From Gemmatimonadota bacterium (GTDB lineage Bacteria; Gemmatimonadota; Gemmatimonadetes; Longimicrobiales; Gaopeijiaceae): DNA of 63,091 nt. Under the pieces are notes generated by a model. That model was not told the origin of the DNA. It searched no databases and was given only the letters and a program-made list of their open reading frames with translations. The DNA lies in assembly GCA_009841165.1 (NCBI GenBank), contig VXMI01000036.1:1-63091 (forward strand). The letters are read 5' to 3'. Shown in pieces: positions 19,748-30,207 of the stretch. Every line of letters begins with the position of its first letter. Within the stretch, counting starts at the first letter, position 1. Made by a program: the position numbers and the translations under genes.

Positions 19748-20512
19748 GTGGAGAACACACCCAGCAGCAGTCTCACCGGGAAGGTTGCGGTCGTCACGGG
19801 CGCGTCGTCCGGAATCGGCCGGGCCGTAGCCGCGGCCCTCGCGGCGGAGGGTGCGGCCGTCGTGCTCGCCGCACGCCGCAGGGAGCGGCTCGAGGACGAC
19901 GCGCGGGAACTCCAGGGCAGCGGTGCCCGTGCCGTCGCGGTGCAGACGGACGTGACGAGCCTCGGGGAGATGCGGGCACTCGTGGCCAGGGCCGTGGACA
20001 CCTTCGGCCGTGTGGACATCTTCGTGAACAACGCGGGGATCATGCCGCTTTCACCCCTGACGGAGGCGCGCGTCGAGGACTGGACCCGCATGGTGGACGT
20101 GAACGTCAACGGGGTGCTGCACGGCATCGGCGCGGTGCTTCCCCACATGCTCGAACGGGGAAGCGGACACATCGTCAACGTGGGTTCCATAGCCGGGCGG
20201 CGTCCTTTTCCGGGCGGCACGGTGTACGCCGCCACCAAGTTCGCGGTCCGCTGCCTGTCCTGGGGGCTCCACCTGGAGCTCGGGGCGGAGCACGGGATCC
20301 GCACCACCGATATTCAGCCCGGATACGTCGACACGGAGCTGATCGACACGGTGCCCGATGCCGCGGCACGCGAAGCCTGGGCGGAGCGCTGGGCGGACAA
20401 GCGGGCGCTACAGGCCGACGACGTCGCGCAGGCGGTCCTGTACGCGGTGACCTCGCCGCCGCATGTGGCCGTGAGCGAGGTGCTGGTCAGACCGCTCGAC
20501 CAGCCGACGTAG
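19748..20512 (+). CDS. Short-chain dehydrogenase/reductase
   Basis: A 254-residue classical SDR. The cofactor motif is TGASSGIG near residue 16, NNAG follows, and the catalytic Ser and Tyr-x3-Lys appear in VGSIAG and YAATK. Arg residues after the second strand (ARRRER) suggest NADP(H). The longest frame starts at 19652, but GTG 19748 has an AGGAAGG ribosome site and gives the normal SDR start (SLTGKVAVVTG), so I use that. It is divergent from the ATP-binding regulator and convergent with the ABC transporter gene. Substrate unknown. Confidence 0.87.
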   Translation: MENTPSSSLTGKVAVVTGASSGIGRAVAAALAAEGAAVVLAARRRERLEDDARELQGSGARAVAVQTDVTSLGEMRALVARAVDTFGRVDIFVNNAGIMPLSPLTEARVEDWTRMVDVNVNGVLHGIGAVLPHMLERGSGHIVNVGSIAGRRPFPGGTVYAATKFAVRCLSWGLHLELGAEHGIRTTDIQPGYVDTELIDTVPDAAAREAWAERWADKRALQADDVAQAVLYAVTSPPHVAVSEVLVRPLDQPT

Positions 20513-20547
20513 ACGCGACCAGCGCTTCCCCGGGACGCCCGCGTCGC

Positions 20548-22332
20548 TCAGGCCACCGCGCCCGCGAACTGGAGTTCATGCAGGCGGCGATACAGACCTT
20601 CCCGGGCCAGTAGCGTGCCGTGGCTGCCTTCCTCGACCAGCTTGCCGTGGTGCATGACCAGGATCCGGTCGGCGCCCTGCACGGTCGAGAGGCGGTGGGC
20701 GATCACGAGTGACGTCCGGCCCCGCATGAGGCGGTCGGTGGCCTCCTCGATGCGCGCCTCGATCTCGGAATCGACCGAACTGGTCGCCTCGTCCAGCACC
20801 AGTATGGCGGGATCGAAGGCGAGCGCGCGTGCGAAGGAGAGGAGCTGCCGTTCGCCCACCGAGAGGCTGGCGCCCCGTTCGCCGAGGGGCTGGGCCGTCT
20901 TTTCCGGGAGCCGCTCGACAAAGGGGGCGGCCCCGACCGCTTCCAGCGCCGAGTCCACGGCAGCCGCGCCGATGTCGGTGGAGCCCAGTCTCACGTTGTA
21001 GTCCACCGACTGGCTGAAGAGAAAGATGTCCTGTAGCACGAGGCCGATCCGACTGCGCAAATCACGCAGGCGCAGCCGGTTGATCGGCACGCCGTCGATC
21101 AGGATGCGTCCCCGCTGGGGCTCGTAGAACCTCATCAACAGATTGATGATTGTGGTCTTGCCGGCTCCGGTATGTCCGACGATGGCCAGTTTCTCGCCGG
21201 GAGCGACCTTGAAGGAGAGGTCGCGGATCACCCAGTCGTGGCCGCCGCCGCGGTAGGCGAACCACACGTTCTCGAAGCGGATTTCGCCCGGCGAGTCGGC
21301 GGGCAGCGCCCTGGGCACCGCGGCATCGACGATCGTCGGCTCGCGGTCGAGAAGCCGGAAGATGCGTTCCGACGACGCCATCGCGCCCTGCAGCAGGTTG
21401 TACTTCTCGGAAAGGTCCTGGATGGGGCGGAAAAAGCGGCGGGCGTAGTCCAGGAAGGCGGCCAGGACCCCGATGGTGACGGCGCCCTGGATCATGGCGC
21501 CGCCGCCGTACCAGATGATCAGCGCCAGCGCCACCGCCGTGAAGAGCTGGATTACGGGGAAGAAGAGCGCGTAATAGGTGATCGAGCGGAGGTGTGCGTT
21601 CAGGTAGTCGTCGTCGAGGTCCTTGAAGCGCTCGAGATCGGCGCCCTCGCGGTTGAAGAGCTGGACGACGCGGATCCCCGTGAAGCGTTCCTGCAGGAAG
21701 GCGTTGAGGCGCGCGAGACGCACGCGGATGTCGCGGTAGGCGGATCGGATGCGAGAGCGGAAGACGAAGGCGGTGTAGCCCACGAACGGCAGCACGCTGA
21801 AGGTGACCAGCGCGAGTTCGGCGTCCATCTGCAGCATGGCCGCCACGATGAAGAAGAGGATGAACAGGTCGCCGAAGACGGTGACCACGCCCGAGCTGAA
21901 GAGCTCGTTGAGCGTCTCGACGTCGGATGTGATCCGCGTCATGAGGCGGCCGACGGGGTTACGGTCGTAGAAGGCCAGGTCGAGCTGCTGCAGCTTGCGG
22001 AAGATCTGGGTGCGCAGGTCGTACATGACGCGCTGGCCCAGCCAGGTGGTCACCAGCGCCTGGATGTACTCGAAGACGAAGATGAGGACCGTCGCCGAGA
22101 GGAAGAGGATGGCCAGGAAGGCGAGCTGCCGGCCATCGCCGCGGGGGATTGCCTCGTCCAGCGCGATCATGGTGAGGTAGGGGCCGACGACCCCGAGGAG
22201 CGACGCCACCATGAGCAGCACCAGCGCGCCCGCGACCTGCCATTTGTACGGGCGCAGGTAGCGGAGCAGGCGGGCCATCAGGCGCGAGTCGTACGCCTTG
22301 CCGAGGACCTCCTCCTCGTAGCCGGTGCTCAC
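20548..22332 (-). CDS. ABC exporter half (MsbA/MdlB-like)
   Basis: A 594-residue half-transporter: six-helix type-1 exporter domain (about residues 30-325) followed by a nucleotide-binding domain. Walker A is HTGAGKTT, Walker B is ILVLDEATSS, the D-loop SVDSE follows, and the switch His is in IAHRLST. The signature motif is LSVGE rather than LSGGQ, a degenerate form often seen in one subunit of heterodimeric exporters, but no partner lies beside it. The GTG start has GGAAGG upstream. It is 24 bases downstream of the aminotransferase gene on the same strand. Confidence 0.9.
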   Translation of the reverse strand: MSTGYEEEVLGKAYDSRLMARLLRYLRPYKWQVAGALVLLMVASLLGVVGPYLTMIALDEAIPRGDGRQLAFLAILFLSATVLIFVFEYIQALVTTWLGQRVMYDLRTQIFRKLQQLDLAFYDRNPVGRLMTRITSDVETLNELFSSGVVTVFGDLFILFFIVAAMLQMDAELALVTFSVLPFVGYTAFVFRSRIRSAYRDIRVRLARLNAFLQERFTGIRVVQLFNREGADLERFKDLDDDYLNAHLRSITYYALFFPVIQLFTAVALALIIWYGGGAMIQGAVTIGVLAAFLDYARRFFRPIQDLSEKYNLLQGAMASSERIFRLLDREPTIVDAAVPRALPADSPGEIRFENVWFAYRGGGHDWVIRDLSFKVAPGEKLAIVGHTGAGKTTIINLLMRFYEPQRGRILIDGVPINRLRLRDLRSRIGLVLQDIFLFSQSVDYNVRLGSTDIGAAAVDSALEAVGAAPFVERLPEKTAQPLGERGASLSVGERQLLSFARALAFDPAILVLDEATSSVDSEIEARIEEATDRLMRGRTSLVIAHRLSTVQGADRILVMHHGKLVEEGSHGTLLAREGLYRRLHELQFAGAVA

Positions 22333-22356
22333 GGCGGGCTTCCTTCCACGTGCGGG

Positions 22357-23424
22357 CTAGACTGCGCCGGCCGCCACCAGGTCGAGCCCGTCCAGCAGCC
22401 GCTGCATCCTGTCCCACGGACCGACCGTGGCGCGCAGCCCGTTCGCCAGCTTCGTGGGTCCGCGGAAGGGCCGAACCCGCACGCCGCAGCGCTCCAGTCG
22501 CCGGGTCATGTCGTCGAGTTCGTCTTCGGGGCGCAGGATGAAGACGAAGTTGGCAGCCGAGGTCGGAACTTCGTAGCCCCGGTGCCGCAGGGATGCCTGC
22601 ACGCGCTCCCGATTGACGAGGGTCTCGGCGATCGTGTCCTCAAGCCAGAGGGACTCGCTGGAAATGGCGGCGGCCGCCGCCGCGGACGTTACGCCCGACA
22701 CCACGAAGGGACCGCGTCCCTTGTCCACCTCCAGCATCAGCGAGGGACTTCCCACCCCGTACCCCGCCCGGAGTCCGGCCAGGCCGTACGCCTTTGACAG
22801 CGTCTTGACGCAGATCGTGCGCTCGCCGGCCAGCGCCATGTCGAAGGGGGTCGTGTCGTCCAGGTCGCGGTTGTACTCGCCGTAGGCCTCGTCGATGATC
22901 AGGATGCTGCCGACCGCTTCGGTGCGTTCCTGGACCGCCCGCATCCATTCGTCCGGGATCGCCTCGGCGGTCGGGTTGCCCGGATTCGGCGCGAACACGA
23001 TGGCCGGTTCGGACCCGGCAAAGCCCACCGGGTCGTCCAGGCCGACGCTCCATTCCACCGGCACCGGCCTGTGCCCGTTCATGACCGCGAGCATTCCCGC
23101 GGCGGGCCATCCGGGGTCGAGATAGCGCATGGTGGTGGGCGCCACGGCACGCATCAGCGCATCCAGCACTCCGGTGCCGCCCGCACCCGTCGTCACGCTC
23201 GCCGGATGGATCCCGAGTTCGCCGGCGACGGCGTCCACGAGGCGCGCGGAGTAGCTGCCGGGGTACTCGGAGGCTTCCGTCGTGCCTGCGCCCGCGAGCA
23301 CTTCCAGTGCGGCGGGATGGGCACCCCAGAGGTTTCGGTTGTCGCTCAGATCGGCGGCGATGGGCGAGCGGTCGGGGAGGTAGCGGTCCAGGCCGCGGTA
23401 GTCGGTGCGGGGATAGATGTCCAT
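22357..23424 (-). CDS. HisC-like class I/II aminotransferase
   Basis: A 355-residue PLP-dependent fold-type I aminotransferase resembling histidinol-phosphate aminotransferase. The PLP Lys lies in TLSKAYGLAGLR, the Asn/Asp binding residues in FAPNPGNPT and IIDEAYGEY. I start at ATG 23424 (MDIYPRTDYRG) because the extra N-terminal residues in the longer frame (to 23493) do not look conserved. Because no other his gene is present, it may act on another amino acid or phosphonate. It is divergent from uvrA across 139 bases. Confidence 0.8.
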   Translation of the reverse strand: MDIYPRTDYRGLDRYLPDRSPIAADLSDNRNLWGAHPAALEVLAGAGTTEASEYPGSYSARLVDAVAGELGIHPASVTTGAGGTGVLDALMRAVAPTTMRYLDPGWPAAGMLAVMNGHRPVPVEWSVGLDDPVGFAGSEPAIVFAPNPGNPTAEAIPDEWMRAVQERTEAVGSILIIDEAYGEYNRDLDDTTPFDMALAGERTICVKTLSKAYGLAGLRAGYGVGSPSLMLEVDKGRGPFVVSGVTSAAAAAAISSESLWLEDTIAETLVNRERVQASLRHRGYEVPTSAANFVFILRPEDELDDMTRRLERCGVRVRPFRGPTKLANGLRATVGPWDRMQRLLDGLDLVAAGAV

Positions 23425-23563
23425 GACGACGTCTTCCGTGCTGGTAGATTGTTGGGCACGGCGGCCGCCTTCGCGGCGCGCCAGCCGTTCCACGGTCGGG
23501 GAAACCGCGCGTTATGGCAACGGTGCGGCCCCCGGACAGGATCGACGGGGTACTCGGAGGTTC

Positions 23564-26437
23564 ATGCAAGAGCCGATTCGCATCAGGGGCGCGCGCCAGC
23601 ACAACCTGAAGGGGATCGACCTGGATCTCCCCCGCAACGCGCTCACCGTGGTTACCGGGCCTTCCGGTTCGGGCAAGTCGTCGCTCGCGCTGGACACCCT
23701 CTTCGCGGCGGGTCAGCGGCGCTACGTGGAAGCCCTTTCCACCTACGCCAAGCAGTTCCTCGACCGCCTCGAGAAGCCCGATGTCGACCGGATCGAGGGC
23801 CTCTGCCCGGCGGTGGCCATCGAACAGCGCAACCCCACCACCTCGAGCCGCTCCACCGTGGGCACCGCGACCGAGGTGCACGACTTCCTCCGCCTCCTGT
23901 TCGCTCGCGTGGGGCGCACGCACTGCCCCGACTGCGGCGACGAGGTGCGACCCGACTCGGTGGGCAGCGCCGCCGACGTGGTGTCCGGCCTGCCTCCGGG
24001 GACGCGGATCATGATCGGATTCCCCCTGACCCGCAGCGACCGCGTCTCCCACCGGCTGGTTGCCGAAAACCTGCGCGCGCTGGGGTTCGTGCGCGTTATC
24101 GCTGACGGCGTGCCCGCGGAGCTGTCCGAGCTTCTCGCGCCGGGTGCCGAGCCGGGGGTCACGGTGCCGGATCTGGGCCAGGCCCGCGACGTGACGGTTG
24201 TGGTGGACCGCATGAAGGTGGTGAAGGAGCCCGACCAGGGCTGGCACGACCGAGTGGCCGACTCACTCACCACCTGTTTCCGCGAGGGAGAAGGGGAGGC
24301 TGTAGTGATCCCCGCGGGAGCGGATGCGGAGCCTGGCCTGCGGTTCTCCGAGGCGTTCCGGTGCCCGCGCCACCCGGAAACCGCCTTCCTCGAGCCGGAG
24401 CCCAAGCTCTTCTCGTTCAACAATCCCTACGGCAGCTGTCCCGTCTGCACCGGCTTCGGCGCCACGCTCGAGTACGATCCCGCGCTGATCGTGCCCAACC
24501 CGGAACTGTCTCTGGAACAGGGAGCCGTCGACCCCTGGGCAAAGCCCCGCTATACACGGGAACGCGCGGCGCTGCGGAGGTTCGCCACCCACGAGGGCGT
24601 ATCGAACTACACGCCGTGGGAGGAGTTGCCCTCGGGCTTCCGCGACAGCGTCCTCTACGGGAAGGGTTCCTTCCGGGGCGTCATGGGATTCCTGGTGTCG
24701 AAGGAACCCAAGAGGTACAAGCAGTACATACGGATCTACCTGCGCCAGTACCAGCGTCCTCTGCCGTGCAGCGCCTGCGGCGGATCCCGGCTGCGCCCCG
24801 AAGCGGGACATGTCACGGTCGGCGGGCTGGACATCGGACGCGTGAGCGAACTGCCGATCGGAGAGCTGCCCGACTGGCTGGCGGGTCTTGAGCTGCGGCC
24901 CATGGAAGCGCGGATCGGCGCCACGATTCTGAGGGAGCTGCGCGCCAGGACGCGGTTTCTGGTGGACGTTGGACTCGGCTACATGACCCTGAGCCGCCAG
25001 ATGCGCACGCTTTCCGGCGGCGAGGCCCAGCGCATTTCGCTGGCGAACTCGCTGGGTTCGCGTCTCGTGGACACGCTGTACGTGCTCGACGAGCCCTCGA
25101 TCGGTCTCCACCCACAGGACATCGACGCCCTGCTTCGACTCCTCGACCGCCTGCGCGACGGCGGCAACACCGTCGTGGTGGTCGAACACAACGCCACCGC
25201 GATCCAGGCGGCCGACCACGTGGTGGAGCTGGGACCCGGGTCGGGTGATCTGGGCGGCGAGGTCGTCTTCGAGGGCTCGCCCGGGGATCTGGCCGATTCC
25301 GAAACGAACACCGGGCGATACCTGTCACGCCTGATCTCCGGCGAAGCGATGGAATCGTGGCCGCCGCGGTCGCGGCGCCCGGTCGACGGCGCGCGCATCC
25401 GCGTGACGGGTGCGACGCTGCACAACCTCCGCGGCGTCGAGGCCGAGTTTCCGGTGGGCGCGATGACAGCGGTCACGGGTGTGTCGGGGTCGGGTAAGTC
25501 CACGCTGGTGCACGACATTCTCTACCGCGCTCTCGAACGCGAACTGCGGGAGGGCCGCACGTCGGCCAGGAAGCACCTGGGCGAGGTGGTCGGCTCCTGG
25601 CGCGCGCTCAGCGGGCTCGGGCACGTCGACGACGTCGTGCTCATCGACCAGAGTCCGATCGGCCGCACTCCCCGCTCCAACCCGATCACCTACATCCGGG
25701 CGTGGGGCGAGATCCGGCGCATCTTCGCAAGCCAGCCGTCGGCGCGAACCCGGAGGCTGGAGCCGCGCAGCTTCTCGTTCAACGTGAAGGGAGGACGCTG
25801 CGAGGAGTGCTCCGGCGCGGGTTTCGTGCGCGTCGAGATGGTCTTCATGGCCGACCTTCACGTACCGTGCGAGGTGTGCGAGGGGAGGCGCTACCGCCCC
25901 GAAGTCCTCGAGGTCGAGGTGCGCGGCCACAACGTGAACGAGGTGCTCGATTTCACCGTCGATCGTGCCGTGCGGTTCTTCCTGCGCGAACCGAAGCTCG
26001 GCCACGCCCTGTGGCATCTGCAGCAGGTGGGGCTCGGCTATCTCCGACTGGGTCAGCCCGCCACGCACCTTTCGGGCGGCGAGGCGCAGCGTCTCAAGAT
26101 CGCGCGCGAACTGATCGCTGCCGCGTCGCGCAAGGGGGCGCGCAAGGTCTACATCCTGGACGAGCCGACCACCGGCCTTTCGGGGGAGGACGTAGCACAG
26201 CTCAACACGGTGCTCCGCAAGCTGGTCGCCGCCGGCAACACGCTGATCGTGGTGGAGCACGACCTCGATGTCATCAGGGAGGCCGACTGGGTCGTCGACC
26301 TGGGCCCGGGCGCGGGGGAGCGCGGGGGCGAGGTCGTCGCCATGGGGAGGCCCGAAGACGTGGCCACCGTGCCCGAGAGCGTGACGGGACGGTTCCTGGG
26401 CGATCTCGTGGGCGCGGCGGCGCGGAGCGGCGCTTGA
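23564..26437 (+). CDS. uvrA: Excinuclease ABC subunit UvrA (possibly a UvrA paralogue)
   Basis: A 957-residue UvrA with two ABC ATPase halves. The first Walker A is GPSGSGKSS near residue 37, the second GVSGSGKST near 645; both signature motifs read LSGGEAQR, and the zinc-binding Cys pairs are present (CPDC; CPVC; CSAC; CEEC with CEVC). It begins at ATG 23564 with GGAGG at 23556-23560. UvrA finds bulky lesions for nucleotide-excision repair. Around the second half, the segment after IGRTPRSNP reads ITYIRAWGEIRRIFA, and the signature of the last domain ends LSGEDV instead of the usual LHFEDI, so it may be a second-type UvrA. It is 26 bases from the glycosyltransferase gene. Confidence 0.88.
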   Translation: MQEPIRIRGARQHNLKGIDLDLPRNALTVVTGPSGSGKSSLALDTLFAAGQRRYVEALSTYAKQFLDRLEKPDVDRIEGLCPAVAIEQRNPTTSSRSTVGTATEVHDFLRLLFARVGRTHCPDCGDEVRPDSVGSAADVVSGLPPGTRIMIGFPLTRSDRVSHRLVAENLRALGFVRVIADGVPAELSELLAPGAEPGVTVPDLGQARDVTVVVDRMKVVKEPDQGWHDRVADSLTTCFREGEGEAVVIPAGADAEPGLRFSEAFRCPRHPETAFLEPEPKLFSFNNPYGSCPVCTGFGATLEYDPALIVPNPELSLEQGAVDPWAKPRYTRERAALRRFATHEGVSNYTPWEELPSGFRDSVLYGKGSFRGVMGFLVSKEPKRYKQYIRIYLRQYQRPLPCSACGGSRLRPEAGHVTVGGLDIGRVSELPIGELPDWLAGLELRPMEARIGATILRELRARTRFLVDVGLGYMTLSRQMRTLSGGEAQRISLANSLGSRLVDTLYVLDEPSIGLHPQDIDALLRLLDRLRDGGNTVVVVEHNATAIQAADHVVELGPGSGDLGGEVVFEGSPGDLADSETNTGRYLSRLISGEAMESWPPRSRRPVDGARIRVTGATLHNLRGVEAEFPVGAMTAVTGVSGSGKSTLVHDILYRALERELREGRTSARKHLGEVVGSWRALSGLGHVDDVVLIDQSPIGRTPRSNPITYIRAWGEIRRIFASQPSARTRRLEPRSFSFNVKGGRCEECSGAGFVRVEMVFMADLHVPCEVCEGRRYRPEVLEVEVRGHNVNEVLDFTVDRAVRFFLREPKLGHALWHLQQVGLGYLRLGQPATHLSGGEAQRLKIARELIAAASRKGARKVYILDEPTTGLSGEDVAQLNTVLRKLVAAGNTLIVVEHDLDVIREADWVVDLGPGAGERGGEVVAMGRPEDVATVPESVTGRFLGDLVGAAARSGA

Positions 26438-26463
26438 CCGGGTCCGCGCGTAAGAGGCCTCTC

Positions 26464-27468
26464 GTGCCTCCTGTTTCCGTCGTGCTGCCGGTGCGCGACG
26501 GCGCCGTGACGCTGGAGGCCGCGCTGCGGTCCCTGGCCGCACAGACCTTCGCGCGCTTCGAGGTCGTGGTCGTGGACGACGGTTCCCGCGACGATACGCC
26601 GCTGGTGGCGCGGGCGTGGGAGCAGCGCGATGGGCGCTTCCGCGTGGTGCGCACCGAGCCCCGGGGCATTGTGGGGGCCTTGCAGTGCGGTCTCGCCGAA
26701 GCGCGGGGCCGGTACGTCGCGCGCATGGACGCGGACGATATCTGCCACCCCGCGCGGCTGGCCGCCCAGTTCGACCTGCTCGAACGCGCTCCCGGTCTCG
26801 CGGGCTGCGGCACCGGCGTGCGCTACGTGCCGGAGTCCGGCGTCACCCCGCGGGCCGCCGAATACGCCTCATGGCTGAATTCCATGACCGACTGGGAGAC
26901 CGTCGCGTCCAACATCTTCGTGGAGTGCCCCCTGGCCCACCCGACCTTCATGTTCCGTCGCGAGGCCCTTGCCGCCGTCGGGGGCTACCGCGACCGCGGC
27001 TGGCCCGAGGACTACGACCTGCTGCTGCGGCTGTGGCGCCGCGGCGAACGATTCGTGACCATCCCCCGCGTGCTCCTCGACTGGGGGAACGGCGACGGGC
27101 GCCTGAGCCGCACCCACCCCGCGTATTCGCTGGACGCGTTCCGGGCCTGCCGGGTGCACCACCTGCGCCGCAGCCTGCTGATCGGGCGCGAAGGCGTGGT
27201 GATGTGGGGTGCGGGCCCAACCGGCAAGGCGCTGGCCCTCGAATTCCGGCGGCAGGGGGTACCGGTGCTGGCCTTCATCGAGGTCGACCCACGCAAGATC
27301 GGACAGGTCATCCACGGCGCGCCGGTGCGGTCGATGCGCGCGGCCGGGGGCTTTCCGCGAGCGCTTCATGTGGGGTCGGTCGCCCGGGCGGTGGGGCGAG
27401 CGACGGTTCGCTCGGCGGCCCGGGAGGCGGGCCTGACGGACGGCGAGGACTTCATTTCGATGGCGTGA
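26464..27468 (+). CDS. GT2 glycosyltransferase with C-terminal Rossmann-like domain
   Basis: A 334-residue protein. Residues 1-225 are a family-2 glycosyltransferase: VSVVLPVRDGAVTLE at the start, DDGSRDDTP, and the metal-binding RMDADD; the acceptor region has WPEDYDLLLR. The last 80 residues begin with VVMWGAGPTGKALALEF, a dinucleotide- or nucleotide-sugar-binding-like loop, and continue to a short tail. The GTG at 26464 has AAGAGG seven bases upstream; a TTG at 26434 overlapping the uvrA stop would add ten residues. The acceptor is unknown. It is probably co-transcribed with uvrA by proximity. Confidence 0.8.
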   Translation: MPPVSVVLPVRDGAVTLEAALRSLAAQTFARFEVVVVDDGSRDDTPLVARAWEQRDGRFRVVRTEPRGIVGALQCGLAEARGRYVARMDADDICHPARLAAQFDLLERAPGLAGCGTGVRYVPESGVTPRAAEYASWLNSMTDWETVASNIFVECPLAHPTFMFRREALAAVGGYRDRGWPEDYDLLLRLWRRGERFVTIPRVLLDWGNGDGRLSRTHPAYSLDAFRACRVHHLRRSLLIGREGVVMWGAGPTGKALALEFRRQGVPVLAFIEVDPRKIGQVIHGAPVRSMRAAGGFPRALHVGSVARAVGRATVRSAAREAGLTDGEDFISMA

Positions 27469-27489
27469 CAGCCGCGCCGCTGCGCCGCA

Positions 27490-27508
27490 GGCCGGGACGA
27501 CACCGGCC
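27490..27508 (+). terminator. GC-rich hairpin after the glycosyltransferase gene, possible terminator
   Basis: GGCCGG (27490-27495) and CCGGCC (27503-27508) form a perfect 6-bp stem with a 7-base loop, 22 bases after the stop codon. There is no T-run, so it would be an I-shaped or factor-assisted terminator at best. Confidence 0.3.
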
Positions 27509-27628
27509 GCCCCGCGAGAGTGCCCGCCCGACAAGCTCGCGCGCCACGTTTCGGCGGCCCGCAGAGCGACCCACCCGACCATCCTCCCGAAGCCGTTTCG
27601 ACGCCTCGCCAGAACCCCCTTCACACCC

Positions 27629-27657
27629 TTGAGCGAGAGACTCTAAACTGTTAGAAT
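27629..27657 (+). promoter_or_regulatory. sigma70-type promoter of gyrA
   Basis: TTGAGC (27629-27634) and TAGAAT (27652-27657) are separated by exactly 17 bases in a locally AT-rich patch of the only long intergenic region here (27469-27753). Initiation would be near 27664, giving a leader of about 90 bases before the gyrA ATG. No riboswitch-like structure is visible in the leader. Confidence 0.65.
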
Positions 27658-27753
27658 AAAAGGCTATCCACAACACGCCGGAACACCCGCTCCCCACGTT
27701 CCGGCCCACTCCGCGGGCCACTGAGGTTCCGTCCTTTCCTCCGCCCGACAGCC

Positions 27754-30207
27754 ATGGCCGAAAACGACCCCGGAAGCACCGGCGAACGGGTTCTCGAACG
27801 AATCCTCGAACACGAGATGCGCGAGTCGTTCATCGACTATTCGATGAGCGTGAACGTGCAGCGCGCCCTGCCCGACGTGAGGGACGGGCTGAAGCCGGTG
27901 CACCGGCGCATCCTCTACGCGATGTCCGAGCTGGGACTGTCGCCGGGGCGGGCGTACAAGAAGTGCGCGACCGTCGTGGGCGAGGTCCTGGGCAAATACC
28001 ATCCGCACGGGGACTCGGCGGTCTACGACGCGCTGGTGCGGATGGTGCAGGACTTTTCGCTGCGCTATCCGCTCGTGGACGGCCAGGGCAACTTCGGGTC
28101 CATCGACGGCGACTCGGCGGCCGCCTACCGGTACACCGAGGCCCGCCTGCAGCGCCTCTCCATGGAACTGCTGGCCGACATCGACAAGGACACGGTCCGC
28201 TTCGACGAGAACTTCGACGGACGCCTGAAGGAGCCGTCGGTGCTCCCGTGCAAGGCGCCCAACCTGCTCATCAACGGTTCGTCCGGGATCGCGGTGGGAA
28301 TGGCCACCAACATCCCGCCCCACAATCTGCGCGAGATCGTGTCGGGCCTGCTGGCGCTGATCGACAACCCGCACCTTTCCCAGGACGAGCTCGAGGGGCA
28401 CGTCAAGGGACCGGACTTCCCGACCGGCGGCTACATCTGCGGTACCGACGGGGTCCAGGAGGCGTACCGGACCGGGCGCGGGCGCATCGTCATCCGGGCC
28501 AGGGCCGACATCGAGCTCGACGACGACGGACCGGCGCGGATCATCGTGAGCGAGATCCCGTTCATGTTGAACAAGGCCCGCCTCATCGAGCAGATCGCGG
28601 CCCTCGTGCGCGAGAAGAGGATCACGTCGATCCGCGACCTGCGCGACGAATCGGACCGTGACGGGCTCCGCGTCGTCATCGAGCTGAAGCGCGACGCCGT
28701 GCCGCAGATCGTGCTGAACCGGCTGTACAAGCACACCCAGATGCAGTCCACCTTCGGCGTCATCCTGCTTGCGCTGGTGGACGGCGTTCCCAGGGTCATG
28801 CCGCTGAGGGACATGCTGACCCACTTCATCGACCACCGGCACACAGTAGTCGTGCGGCGCAGCGAGTTCGACCTGGCGGCCGCCCGGGAGCGCGAGCACG
28901 TGCTGGAAGGCCTGCGCATCGCGGTCGACAACATCGACGAAGTGGTTCGGATCATCCGCGGTTCACGCGACGCGGCCGAGGCCGCGGTGGGGCTGAGGGG
29001 GGCGTTCGACCTCTCGGAGCGGCAGGCCCGGGCCATTCTGGACATGCGACTGGCCCGTCTGACGGGTCTGGAGAAGGAGAAGCTCGACACCGAGCTCGCC
29101 GAGGTGCGCGAACGGATCGCCGAGCTGGTGCGGATTCTCTCCGACCAGTCGGTCCGCATGGGGATCATCAAGGACGAGCTGCGGGAGATGGCCGCCCGCT
29201 ACGGCGACGACCGCCGCTCCGAGATCATCGGCACGGTCTCTTCCTTCGACGTCGAGGACCTGATCGCCGACGAAGAGGTGGTGCTGACGATGTCCCGCCA
29301 GGGCTACGTGAAGCGCATCCCGATCGACACCTACCGGGCCCAGAGGCGCGGCGGACGGGGAATCGCGGGCATGGACACCAAGGCCGAGGACTGGGTCGAG
29401 AACCTCTTCGTGGCATCCACGCACGAATACCTCATGGCCTTCACCGACCAGGGCCGCTGCCACTGGGTGAAGGTGTGGGGCATTCCCCACGGAAGCCGGT
29501 ATTCGAAGGGGAAGCCCATCGTCAACTTCCTCGAGCTTGCTCCCGGCGAGAAGGTCGCTTCGGTGCTGCCGGTGCGGAAGTTCAGCGGAGATCGCTTCCT
29601 GCTCTTCTGCACGAAGAACGGCGTCGTGAAGAAGACCCCGCTGTCGGCGTACGGCAACGTGCGCGCCATGGGAATCTACGCGATCAAGTTTCGCGAAGGC
29701 GACGAACTCATCGACGTCCGGATAACCGACGGCACCAACGAAGTCGTCCTGGCGACGCGGCGGGGCAAGGCGATCCGCTTCCACGAGTCCGATGTCCGGC
29801 CCATGGGGCGCCACACGGAAGGCGTGATGGGGATCCGGCTGGGCAGGGGCGACGAGGTGGTGGGGATGGTCGTGGTTACTCGGCCGGAAGAGACGCTGCT
29901 GAGCGCGACCGAATACGGAATGGGGAAGAGAAGCCAGATCCGCGACTACCGGTTGCAGCAGCGGGGGGGACTGGGGGTCATCAACCTGAAGCTGTCGAAG
30001 AAGACCGACCGGGTGGTTGCGGTACGTGCCGTCACCTGCGACGACCAGCTCATGGTCATCACGCGCAACGGGGTGGTGAATCGCCAGCCGGTCTCGGACA
30101 TGCGCGTGATCGGGCGCGCGTCCCAGGGAGTGCGCCTGATCAATCTCGACAGGGGTGACGCCGTGGTCGATGTCGCGCGTGTGGTCGGCGACGATGACGA
30201 CCAGTAG
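27754..30207 (+). CDS. gyrA: DNA gyrase subunit A
   Basis: An 817-residue type IIA topoisomerase subunit that introduces negative supercoils with GyrB. The catalytic Tyr is Y127 in RYTE. The quinolone-resistance region reads [10 protein letters not shown], with the wild-type-like Ser and Asp (S88, D92). The C-terminal six-bladed pinwheel contains the GyrA box as QRRGGRG, which separates it from ParC. The ATG at 27754 lacks an obvious Shine-Dalgarno. The 3' end overlaps the threonine dehydratase start by 14 bases. gyrB is not in the window. Confidence 0.96.
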   Translation: MAENDPGSTGERVLERILEHEMRESFIDYSMSVNVQRALPDVRDGLKPVHRRILYAMSELGLSPGRAYKKCATVVGEVLGKYHPHGDSAVYDALVRMVQDFSLRYPLVDGQGNFGSIDGDSAAAYRYTEARLQRLSMELLADIDKDTVRFDENFDGRLKEPSVLPCKAPNLLINGSSGIAVGMATNIPPHNLREIVSGLLALIDNPHLSQDELEGHVKGPDFPTGGYICGTDGVQEAYRTGRGRIVIRARADIELDDDGPARIIVSEIPFMLNKARLIEQIAALVREKRITSIRDLRDESDRDGLRVVIELKRDAVPQIVLNRLYKHTQMQSTFGVILLALVDGVPRVMPLRDMLTHFIDHRHTVVVRRSEFDLAAAREREHVLEGLRIAVDNIDEVVRIIRGSRDAAEAAVGLRGAFDLSERQARAILDMRLARLTGLEKEKLDTELAEVRERIAELVRILSDQSVRMGIIKDELREMAARYGDDRRSEIIGTVSSFDVEDLIADEEVVLTMSRQGYVKRIPIDTYRAQRRGGRGIAGMDTKAEDWVENLFVASTHEYLMAFTDQGRCHWVKVWGIPHGSRYSKGKPIVNFLELAPGEKVASVLPVRKFSGDRFLLFCTKNGVVKKTPLSAYGNVRAMGIYAIKFREGDELIDVRITDGTNEVVLATRRGKAIRFHESDVRPMGRHTEGVMGIRLGRGDEVVGMVVVTRPEETLLSATEYGMGKRSQIRDYRLQQRGGLGVINLKLSKKTDRVVAVRAVTCDDQLMVITRNGVVNRQPVSDMRVIGRASQGVRLINLDRGDAVVDVARVVGDDDDQ

